Shown in pieces: positions 27,330-38,045 of a stretch of DNA of 64,000 bases. The stretch covers positions 62,001 to 126,000 of the forward strand of contig QCJC01000003.1 of NCBI GenBank assembly GCA_003216275.1, written 5' to 3'. A program made the position numbers and the translations under genes. The notes below the pieces were generated by a model. The model was given only the letters and a program-made list of their open reading frames with translations. It did not search any database and was not told where the DNA came from. Every line of letters begins with the position of its first letter. Position 1 is the stretch's first letter. Origin of the DNA: Prochlorococcus sp. AG-402-P18 (GTDB taxonomy: Bacteria > Cyanobacteriota > Cyanobacteriia > PCC-6307 > Cyanobiaceae).

Positions 27330-29429
27330 GTGAAAAAGTCTGTGGCTAAATTACCAAGTCTTAAAAAGATCTGGAAAATATGGTTAGGGAGTCAATCTCC
27401 CAGGCGCCCAATACTTAGATGGTCATCCACTGATAAGTTAGGCCTATTAATGGTTTGTCTATTAGTAGCAATATTTTCAAGTTATAAGTTACTTGCTGTT
27501 CCCGATCTAAAACCTGGAGATATTGCTTCTTCCAATGTAATAGCTCCGAGAGACGCTAAAGTTATTGATACAAAAGCATTAAAAGAGAAAAGAAAAGGCC
27601 TAACAGGTAATTTTGTTCAGATTATAGATCAGCAACAATCTAACGACTTAGAAAAAGCAATAGTAAAACAGATAAAACAACTTCGTACTTATAAAGATCC
27701 TAGATTTGATGAAAGTTTCAGCAAAATAAACTTAACTTATGCTGAAAAAGAGTGGTTAATTAATGTCTCAGATATTGCCTGGGAAAAATGGAAAGATGAA
27801 GTCAAGCAAGCTTCAAAGAAAATGCTTTCGCAAGGAATTATTAATACACTTGCTCTTGATCAACTGAACGAAGCAGCTTCATTGCAATTAATAGATCTAG
27901 GTGAAGAAGATTCTCCTAGTAGGTCATTAGGTAGAAAAATATTATCTAGTAATTTCTATCAAAAAAGTAATTTAAAAGTTGACTCAGTAAGAACCAACAA
28001 GTTGGTTGAAAATCTAATTAGCAAAGAAGAGATTAACAAAATCCTAGTTAAAAAAGGAAGTATTATAACTAGAAAGGGGCAGGCAATAAGTACACAAGAA
28101 TTTGATGTACTTGAACATTTTAACAAAGTAAGTCGAAGTCCAAGGCCCTTAAAATGGTTAATAACTTTTACAGAGTCTTTAGGAAGTTGTGGATTACTTC
28201 TAATGATTATGAGAAGAGAAAAGCCTCGCCTTCAAGCTAGACATGGGTTATTATCTTTAGCCTTATTATTAGTAGTCCAATTAACAAAAGACTGGTTAGG
28301 GCCCTTGGCAAGTCCCTTACAATTAATACTACCTCCAACACTGCTTCTTTCTCAGGGGATTGGAACTGTTACATCATTAACATGGATGGTCGTTGCTAGT
28401 CTCATTTGGCCAATATCTCTTAGTGGATTAGGAGAGATTAGATTAATAATAGCTTGTATTGCAGGTTCATTTGTAGCATTTTTAGGAAGAAGAATGAGAA
28501 GTCGAGCCCAAGTTCTTCAGATAGCTGTTTTTATACCTTTTGGTGCACTCTTAGGGCAATGGTTTATTTTCAATCAAGTAATTAACTCAGAAAATATAGA
28601 ATTAAATAATCTATCTTTTAATCCAAATTCTCTTTTAAATGAGACACTTATTATTAGTGCAATGTTAATGATAACAATACTAATTATACCCATATTAGAG
28701 AATACATTTGGTTTACTTACAAGAGCAAGGTTGATGGAGCTTGCTGATCAAGAACGTCCGCTGCTTAGACGCTTATCTAGAGAAGCTCCAGGAACGTTCG
28801 AACATACTCTTACAATACTTAGTCTTGCGGAAGAAGGTGCAAGAGTAATAGGAGCAGATATTGACTTAATAAGAACTGGCTCTCTCTACCACGATGTGGG
28901 GAAATTACATGCTCCTAAATGGTTCATTGAAAATCAACAAGATGGGATTAATCCACATGAAGAAATTAAAAACCCGTATAAAAGTGCAGAGATTCTTCAA
29001 GCTCATGTGGATGAAGGCTTAAAACTTGCAAGAAGATATAGGCTTCCCTCCCCCATCGCAGATTTCATCCCCGAGCATCAAGGAACTTTAAAAATGGGAT
29101 ATTTCTTACATAAGGCTAGAGAAAATGATCCTTCTGCATCTGAGACAAGTTTTCGATATAAAGGTCCGATTCCTCATTCAAAAGAAACAGGTATTTTGAT
29201 GCTTGCAGATGGTTGCGAAGCTGCATTGAGATCTCTCGACGCTTCTTCCTCAGATAGTGATGCATGCAAAACGGTAAGAAAAATATTTCAATCACGTCAA
29301 ACTGATGGCCAATTAAAAGAAAGTAGTTTGTCTAGAGCAGAAATAGAATTAATTCTTAGATCCTTTGTATCTGTCTGGAGGAGAATGAGGCACAGAAGAT
29401 TAAAATATCCAAGTTTTAATCAAAGTTAG
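27330..29429 (+). CDS. PgpH-like 7TM-HD family phosphodiesterase
   Basis: A 699-residue membrane protein with an N-terminal hydrophobic anchor (about residues 40-58), an extracytoplasmic 7TMR-HDED domain (~70-270), a bundle of about seven membrane segments (~280-470) and a cytoplasmic HD domain with 'TFEHTLTILSLAEEGA', 'RTGSLYHDVGKLHAPKWF' and 'PEHQGTLKMGYF'. Relatives such as Listeria PgpH hydrolyse cyclic di-AMP, and a cyanobacterial c-di-AMP role in osmotic or dark survival is reported, so c-di-AMP turnover is a reasonable inference. Start is GTG at 27330. All His/Asp metal ligands of the HD motif appear intact. Confidence 0.9.
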   Translation: MKKSVAKLPSLKKIWKIWLGSQSPRRPILRWSSTDKLGLLMVCLLVAIFSSYKLLAVPDLKPGDIASSNVIAPRDAKVIDTKALKEKRKGLTGNFVQIIDQQQSNDLEKAIVKQIKQLRTYKDPRFDESFSKINLTYAEKEWLINVSDIAWEKWKDEVKQASKKMLSQGIINTLALDQLNEAASLQLIDLGEEDSPSRSLGRKILSSNFYQKSNLKVDSVRTNKLVENLISKEEINKILVKKGSIITRKGQAISTQEFDVLEHFNKVSRSPRPLKWLITFTESLGSCGLLLMIMRREKPRLQARHGLLSLALLLVVQLTKDWLGPLASPLQLILPPTLLLSQGIGTVTSLTWMVVASLIWPISLSGLGEIRLIIACIAGSFVAFLGRRMRSRAQVLQIAVFIPFGALLGQWFIFNQVINSENIELNNLSFNPNSLLNETLIISAMLMITILIIPILENTFGLLTRARLMELADQERPLLRRLSREAPGTFEHTLTILSLAEEGARVIGADIDLIRTGSLYHDVGKLHAPKWFIENQQDGINPHEEIKNPYKSAEILQAHVDEGLKLARRYRLPSPIADFIPEHQGTLKMGYFLHKARENDPSASETSFRYKGPIPHSKETGILMLADGCEAALRSLDASSSDSDACKTVRKIFQSRQTDGQLKESSLSRAEIELILRSFVSVWRRMRHRRLKYPSFNQS

Positions 29430-29459
29430 AAAAAACTATTAGTTTATTTTTTATTTATT

Positions 29460-29837
29460 TTAGAGCCTTATTCTTCTATGCCCTCTTCTACACCAATAAA
29501 GTAAAGCTAATAAATTAAGCAGAGCAATCAATAAAGTTAAACCACTAATACCAAAAATATCTTTTACTCGTATTAATCTGATTATTCCATATGGCAATGT
29601 GCCTGAAAGAGTCATTGACAAGGCAACTATTGATAGAATAACCCCCCATCCTCTTTGAGCAAATAGGCCTGCGGATGCAACTATACCTGTAACAGCAGCT
29701 GGCCAAGCAAGGCTAATAGCTAAAGTTATATTGGCTATTTGCAAGGGTGGTCCAGATCCAACCACAAAAGCAATAAAAGGGATTGCCAGTGTATTTGAAA
29801 CTAATCCAAACCAAGTTAGCGTCCAGTAACCACGCAT
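29460..29837 (-). CDS. Conserved hypothetical membrane protein (4 TM)
   Basis: A 125-residue highly hydrophobic protein with about four membrane segments ('WFGLVSNTLAIPFIAFVVGSG', 'ITLAISLAWPAAVTGIVASAGLF', 'WGVILSIVALSMTLSGTLPYGI', 'GISGLTLLIALLNLLALLYW') and a basic C-terminal tail 'CRRGHRRIRL'. I cannot name a family. Clean helices with charged turns, and convergence 30 bp from the HD-domain gene, support it as real. Confidence 0.72.
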   Translation of the reverse strand: MRGYWTLTWFGLVSNTLAIPFIAFVVGSGPPLQIANITLAISLAWPAAVTGIVASAGLFAQRGWGVILSIVALSMTLSGTLPYGIIRLIRVKDIFGISGLTLLIALLNLLALLYWCRRGHRRIRL

Positions 29838-30083
29838 ACCTGAAACTTTGTTTAAAAGATTATTCTCTTACAAAATTATGCAAATATAAACAAAATGATT
29901 AAATAAATTACAAGTCTATTTGCTGATATATGTATGAAACCTATTAATCAAACTCTAAAAAATGAGATAATTATTTGAAATTTGATTGCAAAAATAATAC
30001 TTGATTTTATATATGCCCTGGTTTTCAATTCACTTATTATTTTATTTATTGAAAATTGTTAAATAAATAGATACTAATGAATT

Positions 30084-30323
30084 TTAGGCAATGGAAACTT
30101 CCAAACAATTTTGAGGATAACAAACAGTTCTCCATGTTCCATTTGCAGCAAGCACCTGAATACCTATTCCTCGTTCTTGGATTGTGCACCTCAGGCCTTG
30201 TCCATCACACCAGTGTTTGGCCGCAAGGAGTGCAGCTTCAATGCTTTCATAGGGGGCATCAAGAACTGGATGCGGAGCACCATCTAATCCAATCAAACGA
30301 TAGAGACTTTTTCTTATTGTCAT
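30084..30323 (-). CDS. Small conserved picocyanobacterial protein
   Basis: A 79-residue soluble protein, 'MTIRKSLYRLIGLDGAPHPVLDAPYESIEAALLAAKHWCDGQGL...', with codon use and composition (less AT-rich, Ala/Gly/Trp containing) unlike chance ORFs in this genome. It resembles short hypothetical proteins annotated across marine picocyanobacteria, but no domain is recognised. Two Cys residues are visible (WCDGQGLRC and VCYPQNC area). The overlapping plus-strand ORF 30077-30466 is rejected as its shadow. Confidence 0.78.
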   Translation of the reverse strand: MTIRKSLYRLIGLDGAPHPVLDAPYESIEAALLAAKHWCDGQGLRCTIQERGIGIQVLAANGTWRTVCYPQNCLEVSIA

Positions 30324-30459
30324 TTATGTGCAGATATCAAATCGTCACATCATATATTAATGTTTTTATAAGCTTTTGTAAAAGTTTTTTAGAAAAATTA
30401 ACGGGTATCGAGGTTTTCAGGTCTCAGTTCTTATTAGAAAAACATCCGCAACCATTAAT

Positions 30460-32073
30460 CTATTGAATATCATGCTTAACCAAATCATGCTGCGGGTGAA
30501 TAGATTTTCTTCCCTCAGCGGCTATTAACCTATTAAGAGCATTCACATATGCTTGTGCAGCAGCCACAACCACATCAGTATCAGCTGAATGTCCAGAGAA
30601 AAGATTGCCATCTCTTCTTATGCGAATTGTAACTTCTCCTAAGGCGTCTATCCCTTCAGTAACTGACTTAACTGAGAATTCAATCAGCTCGTTTGGTTCT
30701 TCGGTAAGAGAATCTAATGCCCTAACCACTGCATCCACAGGTCCAGTTCCTAAAGAAACAGAGGTCTTTTCTTCTCCATCTTCATCAATAACTGTAACAG
30801 TTGCAGTAGGTTTCAAAGATGTTCCACAACTTACTTGAACCAATTTCAACTGAAATAGAGACTCTGGTAGTTGAACCTGTTCACTTACTATTGCTTCTAA
30901 ATCACGATCAGTGATTTCACGTTTTCTATCAGCTAAGTCCTTAAATCTAGCAAAAGCATAATTTAGATCTTCTCTGTTTAGATCATATCCAAGGTCTTCT
31001 AGTCTTGCTCGAACTGCACTCCTGCCACTTAATTTTCCTAATGAGATTTTATTATCAGACAGCCCTATTGTCCTAGCATCAATAATTTCATAAGTGAGTC
31101 TATTTTTTAAAACACCATCTTGATGAATTCCTGATTCATGGGCAAAAGCATTTGCTCCAACAATTGCTTTGTTGGGTTGAACAACCATACCAGTTAAATT
31201 TGAAACCAACCTAGAGGACTTTGTTATTTCCTCGGTGCGAACCGCAGTCAAAGGCGTAGGAGATTCAGGAGCTCTTCCAAAGAAAGGATTAAAATATGAC
31301 CTTCTAACATGAAGCGCCATAATCAATTCTTCCAAAGCCGCATTGCCAGCTCTTTCACCAATCCCGTTAATAGTGCATTCAAGCTGTCTAGCGCCTTTTT
31401 TTACAGCTTCGAGAAAATTAGCTACAGCAAGTCCTAGATCATTATGACCATGAACTGAGAGAACAGCTTCGTTGATATTTGGAACATTTTGATTGATGCT
31501 TGAAATCAAATCCCCAAATTCAGAGGGAGTTATATAACCAACGGTATCTGGGATATTTATTGTATTAGCTCCTGATGATATTGCTAATTCAATTACTTCA
31601 TACAAGAATTCCAAATCACTTCTTGCAGCATCTTCACAAGAGAATTCAACATCATCAACAAAACCCTTTGCGTAAGCAACCATCTCAGGGACTATCTCAA
31701 GAACATCTTTCCTAGATTTCCTTAATTTATGTTCAAGGTGAATATCACTTGTTGCGATGAAAGTATGAATTCTTTTTTTAGGAGCTGGGCTAATAGCTTC
31801 CGCACAAGCCTTGATATCAAGTTTAGAGGCTCTTGATAGTCCACAAATAATAGGACCTTCTTCTCCACCTACATGCTCAGCAATCTTTTGAACTGCAGCA
31901 AAATCTCCCTGACTAGCAAAAGGGAATCCTGCTTCGATTACATCTACACCTAATCTTGCCAATTGCTGAGCTATGGCTAACTTTTCTTCTAAATTAAGGC
32001 TTGCTCCAGGGGACTGCTCTCCATCCCTTAAGGTGGTATCAAAAATTAAAACTCGGCCTGGATCTTTGGCCAT
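30460..32073 (-). CDS. leuA: 2-isopropylmalate synthase
   Basis: LeuA condenses acetyl-CoA with 2-ketoisovalerate, the committed step of leucine synthesis. The 537-residue protein has the HMG-lyase-like catalytic domain with '[16 protein letters not shown]', '[11 protein letters not shown]' and the metal-ligand '[17 protein letters not shown]', '[15 protein letters not shown]', and the C-terminal LeuA dimer regulatory domain (~residues 395-530) that binds leucine. Long-form length is typical. A >300-bp AT-rich gap lies upstream with no visible leader peptide. Confidence 0.97.
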   Translation of the reverse strand: MAKDPGRVLIFDTTLRDGEQSPGASLNLEEKLAIAQQLARLGVDVIEAGFPFASQGDFAAVQKIAEHVGGEEGPIICGLSRASKLDIKACAEAISPAPKKRIHTFIATSDIHLEHKLRKSRKDVLEIVPEMVAYAKGFVDDVEFSCEDAARSDLEFLYEVIELAISSGANTINIPDTVGYITPSEFGDLISSINQNVPNINEAVLSVHGHNDLGLAVANFLEAVKKGARQLECTINGIGERAGNAALEELIMALHVRRSYFNPFFGRAPESPTPLTAVRTEEITKSSRLVSNLTGMVVQPNKAIVGANAFAHESGIHQDGVLKNRLTYEIIDARTIGLSDNKISLGKLSGRSAVRARLEDLGYDLNREDLNYAFARFKDLADRKREITDRDLEAIVSEQVQLPESLFQLKLVQVSCGTSLKPTATVTVIDEDGEEKTSVSLGTGPVDAVVRALDSLTEEPNELIEFSVKSVTEGIDALGEVTIRIRRDGNLFSGHSADTDVVVAAAQAYVNALNRLIAAEGRKSIHPQHDLVKHDIQ

Positions 32074-32390
32074 AAAGAAAAATATTTAAAGGAGCTTAGT
32101 CCCTCAAGGATCTATGCAAATTATTATAACCATAGTACAAAAAACTGATTTATACAAAACTATTAAATACTAATTATTAAATTGATAATTTAATATATTA
32201 CAAATTTAAAAATATAAAATTAGTAGTCCTTTATGAATTTAAAAATATAAAGAATATTATCTATCAAAAAAGATTAATTTAAGTATCTAATTTTACTAGA
32301 TTTTACATTCCTACTTAAAGAATATCTTTTCTAGTGCTTCTGAAGAGTATAAGTATCCAAAGTTTAAGTCCAATTAAATAGGACCTATAA
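32074..32390. other. 317-bp divergent intergenic region, leuA / GH57 gene
   Basis: Very AT-rich, with long A/T runs and repeated 'AAATTTAAAAATATAAA'-type words (e.g. near 32201-32250). It must carry divergent promoters for leuA and the GH57 gene. I see no ORF, hairpin terminator or leucine-rich leader peptide that would mark attenuation. Confidence 0.5.
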
Positions 32391-33962
32391 ATGACCAAAG
32401 GCAATCTGGCCATAGTCCTGCATGCGCATCTGCCTTATGTGAGATCTGAAGAGCCTGGATCCCTTGAGGAGGATTGGTTTTTTCAAGCCTTGGTGGAATG
32501 TTATCTACCTCTTTTGGAAACACTAGAGATAGGATCCATTTCAAACGATCAAGAACCTAAAATAACAATTGGTTTATCTCCTACCTTGCTTTCTCTATTA
32601 GAGGATGAAGTATTAAAAAATCGATTCAAGAAATGGGTAGAGCTAAGATTAGAAATTCTCAAATCATTAAAAACAGAAAATCGTGAAGCATCTCTTCACC
32701 TTTCAAGTCACTTTAAAAAACAGCTAATTAATTGGGGGAAATGTGATGGAGATTTAATAGGAAGATTTGGAAAATTAGAAACAAGCGAAGTTATTGACAT
32801 TCTCACTTGCGCAGCGACTCATGGTTACCTGCCACTATTAAGAGAAAACCCTGAAGCAGTAAGAGCTCAGCTAAAAACAGCTGTAAGGGAGCATCAACGA
32901 CTTTTCAACAAGTCGCCTTTGGGCATTTGGTTGCCTGAATGTGCTTATTACGAGGGATTAGATGAACTAATGATTGAATCCGGGCTTAGATATGCAGTAC
33001 TTGATGGACATGGATTATTGAATGCCAATCCAAGGCCAAGATATGGTTTGTATGCTCCTATTTGTACTAAAAGTGGGGTAGCATTTTTTGGAAGAGATAG
33101 CGAATCAACACTTCCTGTATGGTCTGCAAGGGATGGATATCCTGGGAATGAAAACTATAGAGAGTTTCATAGAGACTTAGGATGGGATATTTCGACTGAG
33201 GAACTTGAAGAAATCGGAATTAAGGAAAAAAGACCACTTGGAATTAAGTTGTTTAAAATAACATCAAAAAATACATCTTTAGAAGATAAGCAAAAATATG
33301 ATCCTCGAGTAGCACAAGAAACTATTAAAGAAGACGCTAAGAATTATTTAAGTGAAAGAAAAAAACAACTTCTCAAGCTAAAAGATTCAATGAATATAGA
33401 ACCTTTATTAATTGCACCTTTTGATGCAGAACTTTTTGGACATTGGTGGTTTGAAGGACCTGGGTTCCTATCACAGTTATTTATGCAGGCAAAAAAGGAA
33501 GGTATAAAATTCATTACTCTCAAAGAGTCTCTAAAAAGTAAACCTCAAATTCAGCTATGCAACCCTTGTCCATCAAGTTGGGGACAAGGTGGATTTCACA
33601 ATTATTGGTTAAACGAGTCAAACGCATGGATTGTTCACGAATGGAGTAAAGCAGGAAGAGAAATGGTAGCTATTTGCTCAGAAGGGCTGCAAAGAGAATC
33701 AGATATAAAAATCATTAAACAAGCTGGAAGAGAGCTTCTTTTGTCTCAATCTTCCGACTGGAGTTTTATTCTCAGAGCAGGCACAACAACTGAGCTAGCA
33801 AAAGAAAGAATTCATTTGCATTTAAAAAGGTTTTGGATGTTAATTGATGTAATTAAAGAAAAAAAGATTTTAAATACAAATACTTTAAAAGAAATTGAGA
33901 AAGAAGATTTTATTTTCCCTTTGGTCTCTCCCATTGACTGGAAGAAAAAGATAATAAATTGA
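32391..33962 (+). CDS. Glycoside hydrolase family 57 (1,4-alpha-glucan branching enzyme type)
   Basis: A 523-residue GH57 enzyme. Family-like segments are 'LAIVLHAHLPYVR' at the N-terminus, 'GIWLPECAYYEGLDELM' carrying the expected nucleophile Glu, 'IAPFDAELFGHWWFEGPGFL' with the acid/base Asp, and a C-terminal DUF1957 helical domain ('SDWSFILRAGTTTELAKERIHLHLKRFWML'). The DUF1957-containing form is usually a glycogen branching enzyme; amylopullulanase activity cannot be ruled out. It converges on crtL with only 2 bp between stops. Confidence 0.9.
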   Translation: MTKGNLAIVLHAHLPYVRSEEPGSLEEDWFFQALVECYLPLLETLEIGSISNDQEPKITIGLSPTLLSLLEDEVLKNRFKKWVELRLEILKSLKTENREASLHLSSHFKKQLINWGKCDGDLIGRFGKLETSEVIDILTCAATHGYLPLLRENPEAVRAQLKTAVREHQRLFNKSPLGIWLPECAYYEGLDELMIESGLRYAVLDGHGLLNANPRPRYGLYAPICTKSGVAFFGRDSESTLPVWSARDGYPGNENYREFHRDLGWDISTEELEEIGIKEKRPLGIKLFKITSKNTSLEDKQKYDPRVAQETIKEDAKNYLSERKKQLLKLKDSMNIEPLLIAPFDAELFGHWWFEGPGFLSQLFMQAKKEGIKFITLKESLKSKPQIQLCNPCPSSWGQGGFHNYWLNESNAWIVHEWSKAGREMVAICSEGLQRESDIKIIKQAGRELLLSQSSDWSFILRAGTTTELAKERIHLHLKRFWMLIDVIKEKKILNTNTLKEIEKEDFIFPLVSPIDWKKKIIN

Positions 33963-33964
33963 AT

Positions 33965-35200
33965 TTATCTTTTTCTTATAACTAAACCTATCATTCCTAA
34001 CCTGACTTTTGATGAAGCAATAGAAAACAACTTAAGCATAACAATAAAAAGCCTTGGTAAAGGGAGAGTATTTGTTAGATAGCCATACCAATCATTTCTT
34101 GGTAGCTTAAAAAAAGTATCAAAAAATGATCTTAGAAGTTCCTCATCAAAACTCATTAATCTTTGTAGCCCAAATTGATAAAGCCTATGTCTTTGAACTA
34201 ATTCAGTCGTCCAAAGTGTATTCCACCCTATTCTGGCTATTTTAGAAGTATTCATTGAAGGATCATTTTTTATTGCTTTTGCAATCTCCTTAGCTAACGA
34301 GGGAGCTCTTCTTAGTAGAGAACCAACAAGATATCCTGAAGCGGGATGAACCATACTTGCAGAACCTCCAAAAGCCAAAAGAGGTTGATTTCTAAAAGGC
34401 AATGGCAAATTCATAGGGAAAAGACAATGTTCTTCATGCATGATTTCTTCAATTTGAATTCCTTTATGGGATAAGCGCAAATTCAACCTTGATTTCAATA
34501 ATTCAAATGAGACTGGCGGGGAACAAGCCAAAGATGTTTCCTCGACAAAATATCTTCCATCTCCTAAATCCATTGCATACAGGAAAGATGGCGATTCCTT
34601 TCTCTGAGTTGAATTCAAATGACTTGATCTAAAATCCATCAATACAAAACGATTCTTCTTAACTGGTGGAGAACTGAATTTTCCAACTACTCCATATGCC
34701 GCTTGCTTTGCAATGTTCTCCTTTTTAGGTCTTTTAACAAAAGGGGTATTATGACCACTCGCATCAATGACGACTCTCGCTAAATATTCTTTCCCTGAGG
34801 CACAAATAACAACAGTTTCTTTTTCTCTGAAATTAATATTTTTTACAGTCTCTACTTGCCATGAAAGTCCATTACATCTCTTAAAAAGAGCTTCTTGAAA
34901 ATTATTTAAATTAAAAAGCCCATAATCTAGATAATGGCTTGTGCATGTATCTCCGCTTTTACCAAATCCATCACCAAAAAAGCTAACGGTATCATTCCAT
35001 CTATATTTCAACAATTCTTGCATGTTTAGAGACTCTAGTTCAGAGGCCCAGATCCCATAAGTATTTGGCCAAGGTTCTAAGGGAGACTTTGAGGCAATAG
35101 CTTGAACCTCAAGTCCTTGTTGTACTAATTCAGCAGTAATACAAAGAGCAGCAGGGCCTGCTCCCATTACTAATACATCAGCACAATTAATTGATTTCAA
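33965..35200 (-). CDS. crtL: Lycopene cyclase (CrtL type)
   Basis: CrtL cyclises lycopene ends to form beta (or epsilon) rings, needed for beta-carotene, zeaxanthin and alpha-carotene of Prochlorococcus. The 411-residue flavoprotein has the dinucleotide-binding 'VLVMGAGPAALCITAELVQQG', 'PWPNTYGIWASELESL', 'VVIDASGHNTPF' and 'AFGGSASMVHPASGYLVGSLLRRAP', all characteristic of plant-type lycopene cyclases. Prochlorococcus carries two such enzymes (beta, and a mixed beta/epsilon); which one this is I cannot decide. It begins 6 bp after the gyrA stop on the same strand and is probably cotranscribed. Confidence 0.92.
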   Translation of the reverse strand: MKSINCADVLVMGAGPAALCITAELVQQGLEVQAIASKSPLEPWPNTYGIWASELESLNMQELLKYRWNDTVSFFGDGFGKSGDTCTSHYLDYGLFNLNNFQEALFKRCNGLSWQVETVKNINFREKETVVICASGKEYLARVVIDASGHNTPFVKRPKKENIAKQAAYGVVGKFSSPPVKKNRFVLMDFRSSHLNSTQRKESPSFLYAMDLGDGRYFVEETSLACSPPVSFELLKSRLNLRLSHKGIQIEEIMHEEHCLFPMNLPLPFRNQPLLAFGGSASMVHPASGYLVGSLLRRAPSLAKEIAKAIKNDPSMNTSKIARIGWNTLWTTELVQRHRLYQFGLQRLMSFDEELLRSFFDTFFKLPRNDWYGYLTNTLPLPRLFIVMLKLFSIASSKVRLGMIGLVIRKR

Positions 35201-35206
35201 TTTTTT

Positions 35207-37810
35207 TTATATCGGATCAGTCTTTAAAGTTTGGTCAGAAGATTCTTTAATGTCTTCATCATTCATTTGTTCTGGAGGAACTAAAACCACTTCAGATAAT
35301 TTATCTCCTTGATCAAGTTTTTGAATCCTTACCCCAGTCGCTGCTCTTGATTGTTGAGAAATCTTATCTGCACTAGTTCTAACAATTACCCCTTTTTCAC
35401 TTACAAGTAATAATTCCTCTCCTTTACCCAAGACCCTTAAGCCCACAAGCTCATCACCATCTTTTCTGAACTTAATCGCTCTTAATCCCATCCCTGCTCT
35501 CTTTTGTAATCTGAACTGAGTTACTGGCACCCGTTTACCTAAACCACAGGCAGACGCAACAAGAACCCAAGGGCCATCAGATACTGAAGTTTCGTCTTCT
35601 AATTCATTCTCTTCACTTTTATCAATATGGTCAGCAAGCTCAGTAGATAGCACATCCATGCTTACTAGTGAATCGCCAGCCTTCAAATTCATTGATCTAA
35701 CACCTCTCGCGGTTCTACCTAGTGAGCGCAATTCAGAATCATTTAATCTAAAATGTATTGTCATTCCGTTTTTGGAAGCAATCAAAACACTATCATCTGA
35801 TTCTGCTAAACGAACCCAAGTCAAAGCATCTCCATCCTCAAGCCCTATAGCAATCAAGCCATTTGCCCTAATCTTGCTGAAGGCTGATAGTGGAGTTCTT
35901 TTTATAAATCCACCTCTAGTAAGCATTAATAAATAGTTATCATCGTCAAAAGATGACACAGAAAGCATCGATGTAATTGCCTCTTCTCTTGGTATTGGAA
36001 GCAATTGAACAATAGGAGTCCCTTTTGCCGTCCTACTACATTGAGGAACTCTATATGCGGGAAGCGCATAAGCAACACCTCTATCGCTAAAGAGAAGAAG
36101 ACTATCGTGATCATTACAGCTAATAAATTTTTTAACCTCTTCTTCTCCTTGACTTCTGGTTCCAGCTTTACCTCTTGTTCCTCTACTTGTTGCTTCAAAC
36201 TCGTTAACCGGCATTCTCTTCAAATAACCAGTCTCAGTTAATAAAACAACAGATCTCTCATTAGCAATCAAATCAATATCCTCCAGCCCACCTCCGAGAT
36301 CAAGTATCTCCGTTCTTCTTGGCGAATTATATTTTTCTTTTAATTCATTCAATTCAATTTTGGTAATTTCGAACACTCTTTCTTTTCTATTTAGAATATC
36401 TTTTAAATCTATTATTTTTGCTACTAAATCTTCATGTTCCAATCTTATTTTATCTGCCTCTAATGCAGTAAGTCTTCTCAATTGCATCTGCAAAATTGCA
36501 TCAGACTGAATATCAGTTAAGCCATGAAGTTCCTGTAATTTACTCTTTGCAGTTGAAGAGTCAGAAGCTGACCTAATAAGTGAAATTATTTCATCTAATT
36601 GATTAAGTGCTAACAATAAACCCAATAGAATATGATCTCTATTTTCAGCTTTCTTTAATAGATACTTGGTTCTTTTTTCAATTGTTTCTACTCTGAAATC
36701 CAAAAATACTTCCAACATCTTTTTGAGTGACAATATAACTGGTTCACCTTTTACTAAAGAGAGCATATTTGCGCTAAAATTTGTTTGCAAAGGGGTTAAC
36801 TTAAACAAATTATTTAAAACAACCTGAGGATATGAATCCCTTCGCAATTCAACCACAATCCTCATACCATCCCTATCACTTTCATCTCTTATATCTGCAA
36901 TACCTTCAAGTCTTTTATCATTAACCATATCAGCAATTCTCTCAATTAAAGCCGCTTTATTCGTTTGATAAGGAAGTTCAGTTATTATCACAGCATCTCT
37001 ATCTGGTCTCCCAGGATTTTCAATTGTTTCAATCTCAGCAACTCCACGCATTGTGATTGAACCTCTACCAGATATATATGTTTCTTTAATTCCATTCCGT
37101 CCTAAAATTTGTCCACCAGTTGGAAAATCTGGGCCTTTAATTATATTCATTAATTCTTTATCTTCTAACTGAGGGTTAGAGATTAAAGCCATCAATCCAT
37201 CTATTAACTCAACTAAATTATGTGGAGGAATATTTGTGGCCATGCCTACAGCAATTCCTGAAGAACCATTTAGCAACAACTGAGGAATTCTAGCTGGCAA
37301 AACAGTTGGTTCTTGCTGAGACCCATCAAAGTTATCTGCGAAATCAACGGTCTCAGATTCTATATCCTCTAACAAACTATCTGTAGTTAAAGATTGCAAT
37401 CTTGATTCCGTATATCTCATTGCCGCGGGAGGATCATTATCAACAGATCCAAAATTTCCATGACCATCAATTAGAGGCATTTGCATTGAAAAGTCCTGCG
37501 CCATTCTGACTAAAGCGTCATATACAGCTGTATCTCCATGTGGATGATATTTACCTAAAACTTCTCCAACTACACGAGCACATTTTCTATATGGTCTATC
37601 ACTAGTTAATCCAAGTTCATACATTGCATAGAGAATTCTACGATGAACAGGTTTAAGTCCATCTCTTGAGTCAGGTAAAGCTCTACCAACAATGACACTC
37701 ATCGCGTATTCCAAATAGGAACGCGACATTTCGTTTCTCAAGTCTGTCTGGATGATCCGATCATCGGATTTGCCGGGACCAGTGCTATTAGGTCCCAATG
37801 GATCAGCCAT
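35207..37810 (-). CDS. gyrA: DNA gyrase subunit A
   Basis: GyrA is the DNA-cleaving subunit of gyrase. Visible are the N-terminal '[41 protein letters not shown]', the catalytic Tyr in '[14 protein letters not shown]', the breakage-reunion core, a coiled coil around '[22 protein letters not shown]', and the C-terminal beta-pinwheel with repeats such as '[17 protein letters not shown]' (GyrA-box like) and '[12 protein letters not shown]'. The ORF track starts at 37828 (MVKPLYMAD...); I prefer the ATG at 37810 (MADPLGPN), which gives the usual picocyanobacterial N-terminus, though the earlier ATG remains possible. Followed by crtL. Confidence 0.96.
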   Translation of the reverse strand: MADPLGPNSTGPGKSDDRIIQTDLRNEMSRSYLEYAMSVIVGRALPDSRDGLKPVHRRILYAMYELGLTSDRPYRKCARVVGEVLGKYHPHGDTAVYDALVRMAQDFSMQMPLIDGHGNFGSVDNDPPAAMRYTESRLQSLTTDSLLEDIESETVDFADNFDGSQQEPTVLPARIPQLLLNGSSGIAVGMATNIPPHNLVELIDGLMALISNPQLEDKELMNIIKGPDFPTGGQILGRNGIKETYISGRGSITMRGVAEIETIENPGRPDRDAVIITELPYQTNKAALIERIADMVNDKRLEGIADIRDESDRDGMRIVVELRRDSYPQVVLNNLFKLTPLQTNFSANMLSLVKGEPVILSLKKMLEVFLDFRVETIEKRTKYLLKKAENRDHILLGLLLALNQLDEIISLIRSASDSSTAKSKLQELHGLTDIQSDAILQMQLRRLTALEADKIRLEHEDLVAKIIDLKDILNRKERVFEITKIELNELKEKYNSPRRTEILDLGGGLEDIDLIANERSVVLLTETGYLKRMPVNEFEATSRGTRGKAGTRSQGEEEVKKFISCNDHDSLLLFSDRGVAYALPAYRVPQCSRTAKGTPIVQLLPIPREEAITSMLSVSSFDDDNYLLMLTRGGFIKRTPLSAFSKIRANGLIAIGLEDGDALTWVRLAESDDSVLIASKNGMTIHFRLNDSELRSLGRTARGVRSMNLKAGDSLVSMDVLSTELADHIDKSEENELEDETSVSDGPWVLVASACGLGKRVPVTQFRLQKRAGMGLRAIKFRKDGDELVGLRVLGKGEELLLVSEKGVIVRTSADKISQQSRAATGVRIQKLDQGDKLSEVVLVPPEQMNDEDIKESSDQTLKTDPI

Positions 37811-38045
37811 GTATAAGGGTTTTACCAATTATAAGAATATCTGAGAATTAAGTAACCTTTAAAAGTAAATAAGCATAAATATCAAAGCAACCCAGAACTA
37901 TGGGATATCAAATTAATGATTGATCAATAAATTTAAAATCTTTTATCCTACTTATCAATAAAATGCGAGCAATCAAAATAAGAATCAACTAAATCTTGAT
38001 TATCTATTCCCAACAATTGCTAAATTTGGCACTCTAGTTGGTAGT

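Noticed and set aside
30077-30466. Plus-strand 129-residue ORF
   Set aside because: It is antisense to a better-supported small minus-strand gene (30084-30323) and its sequence has no domain character.
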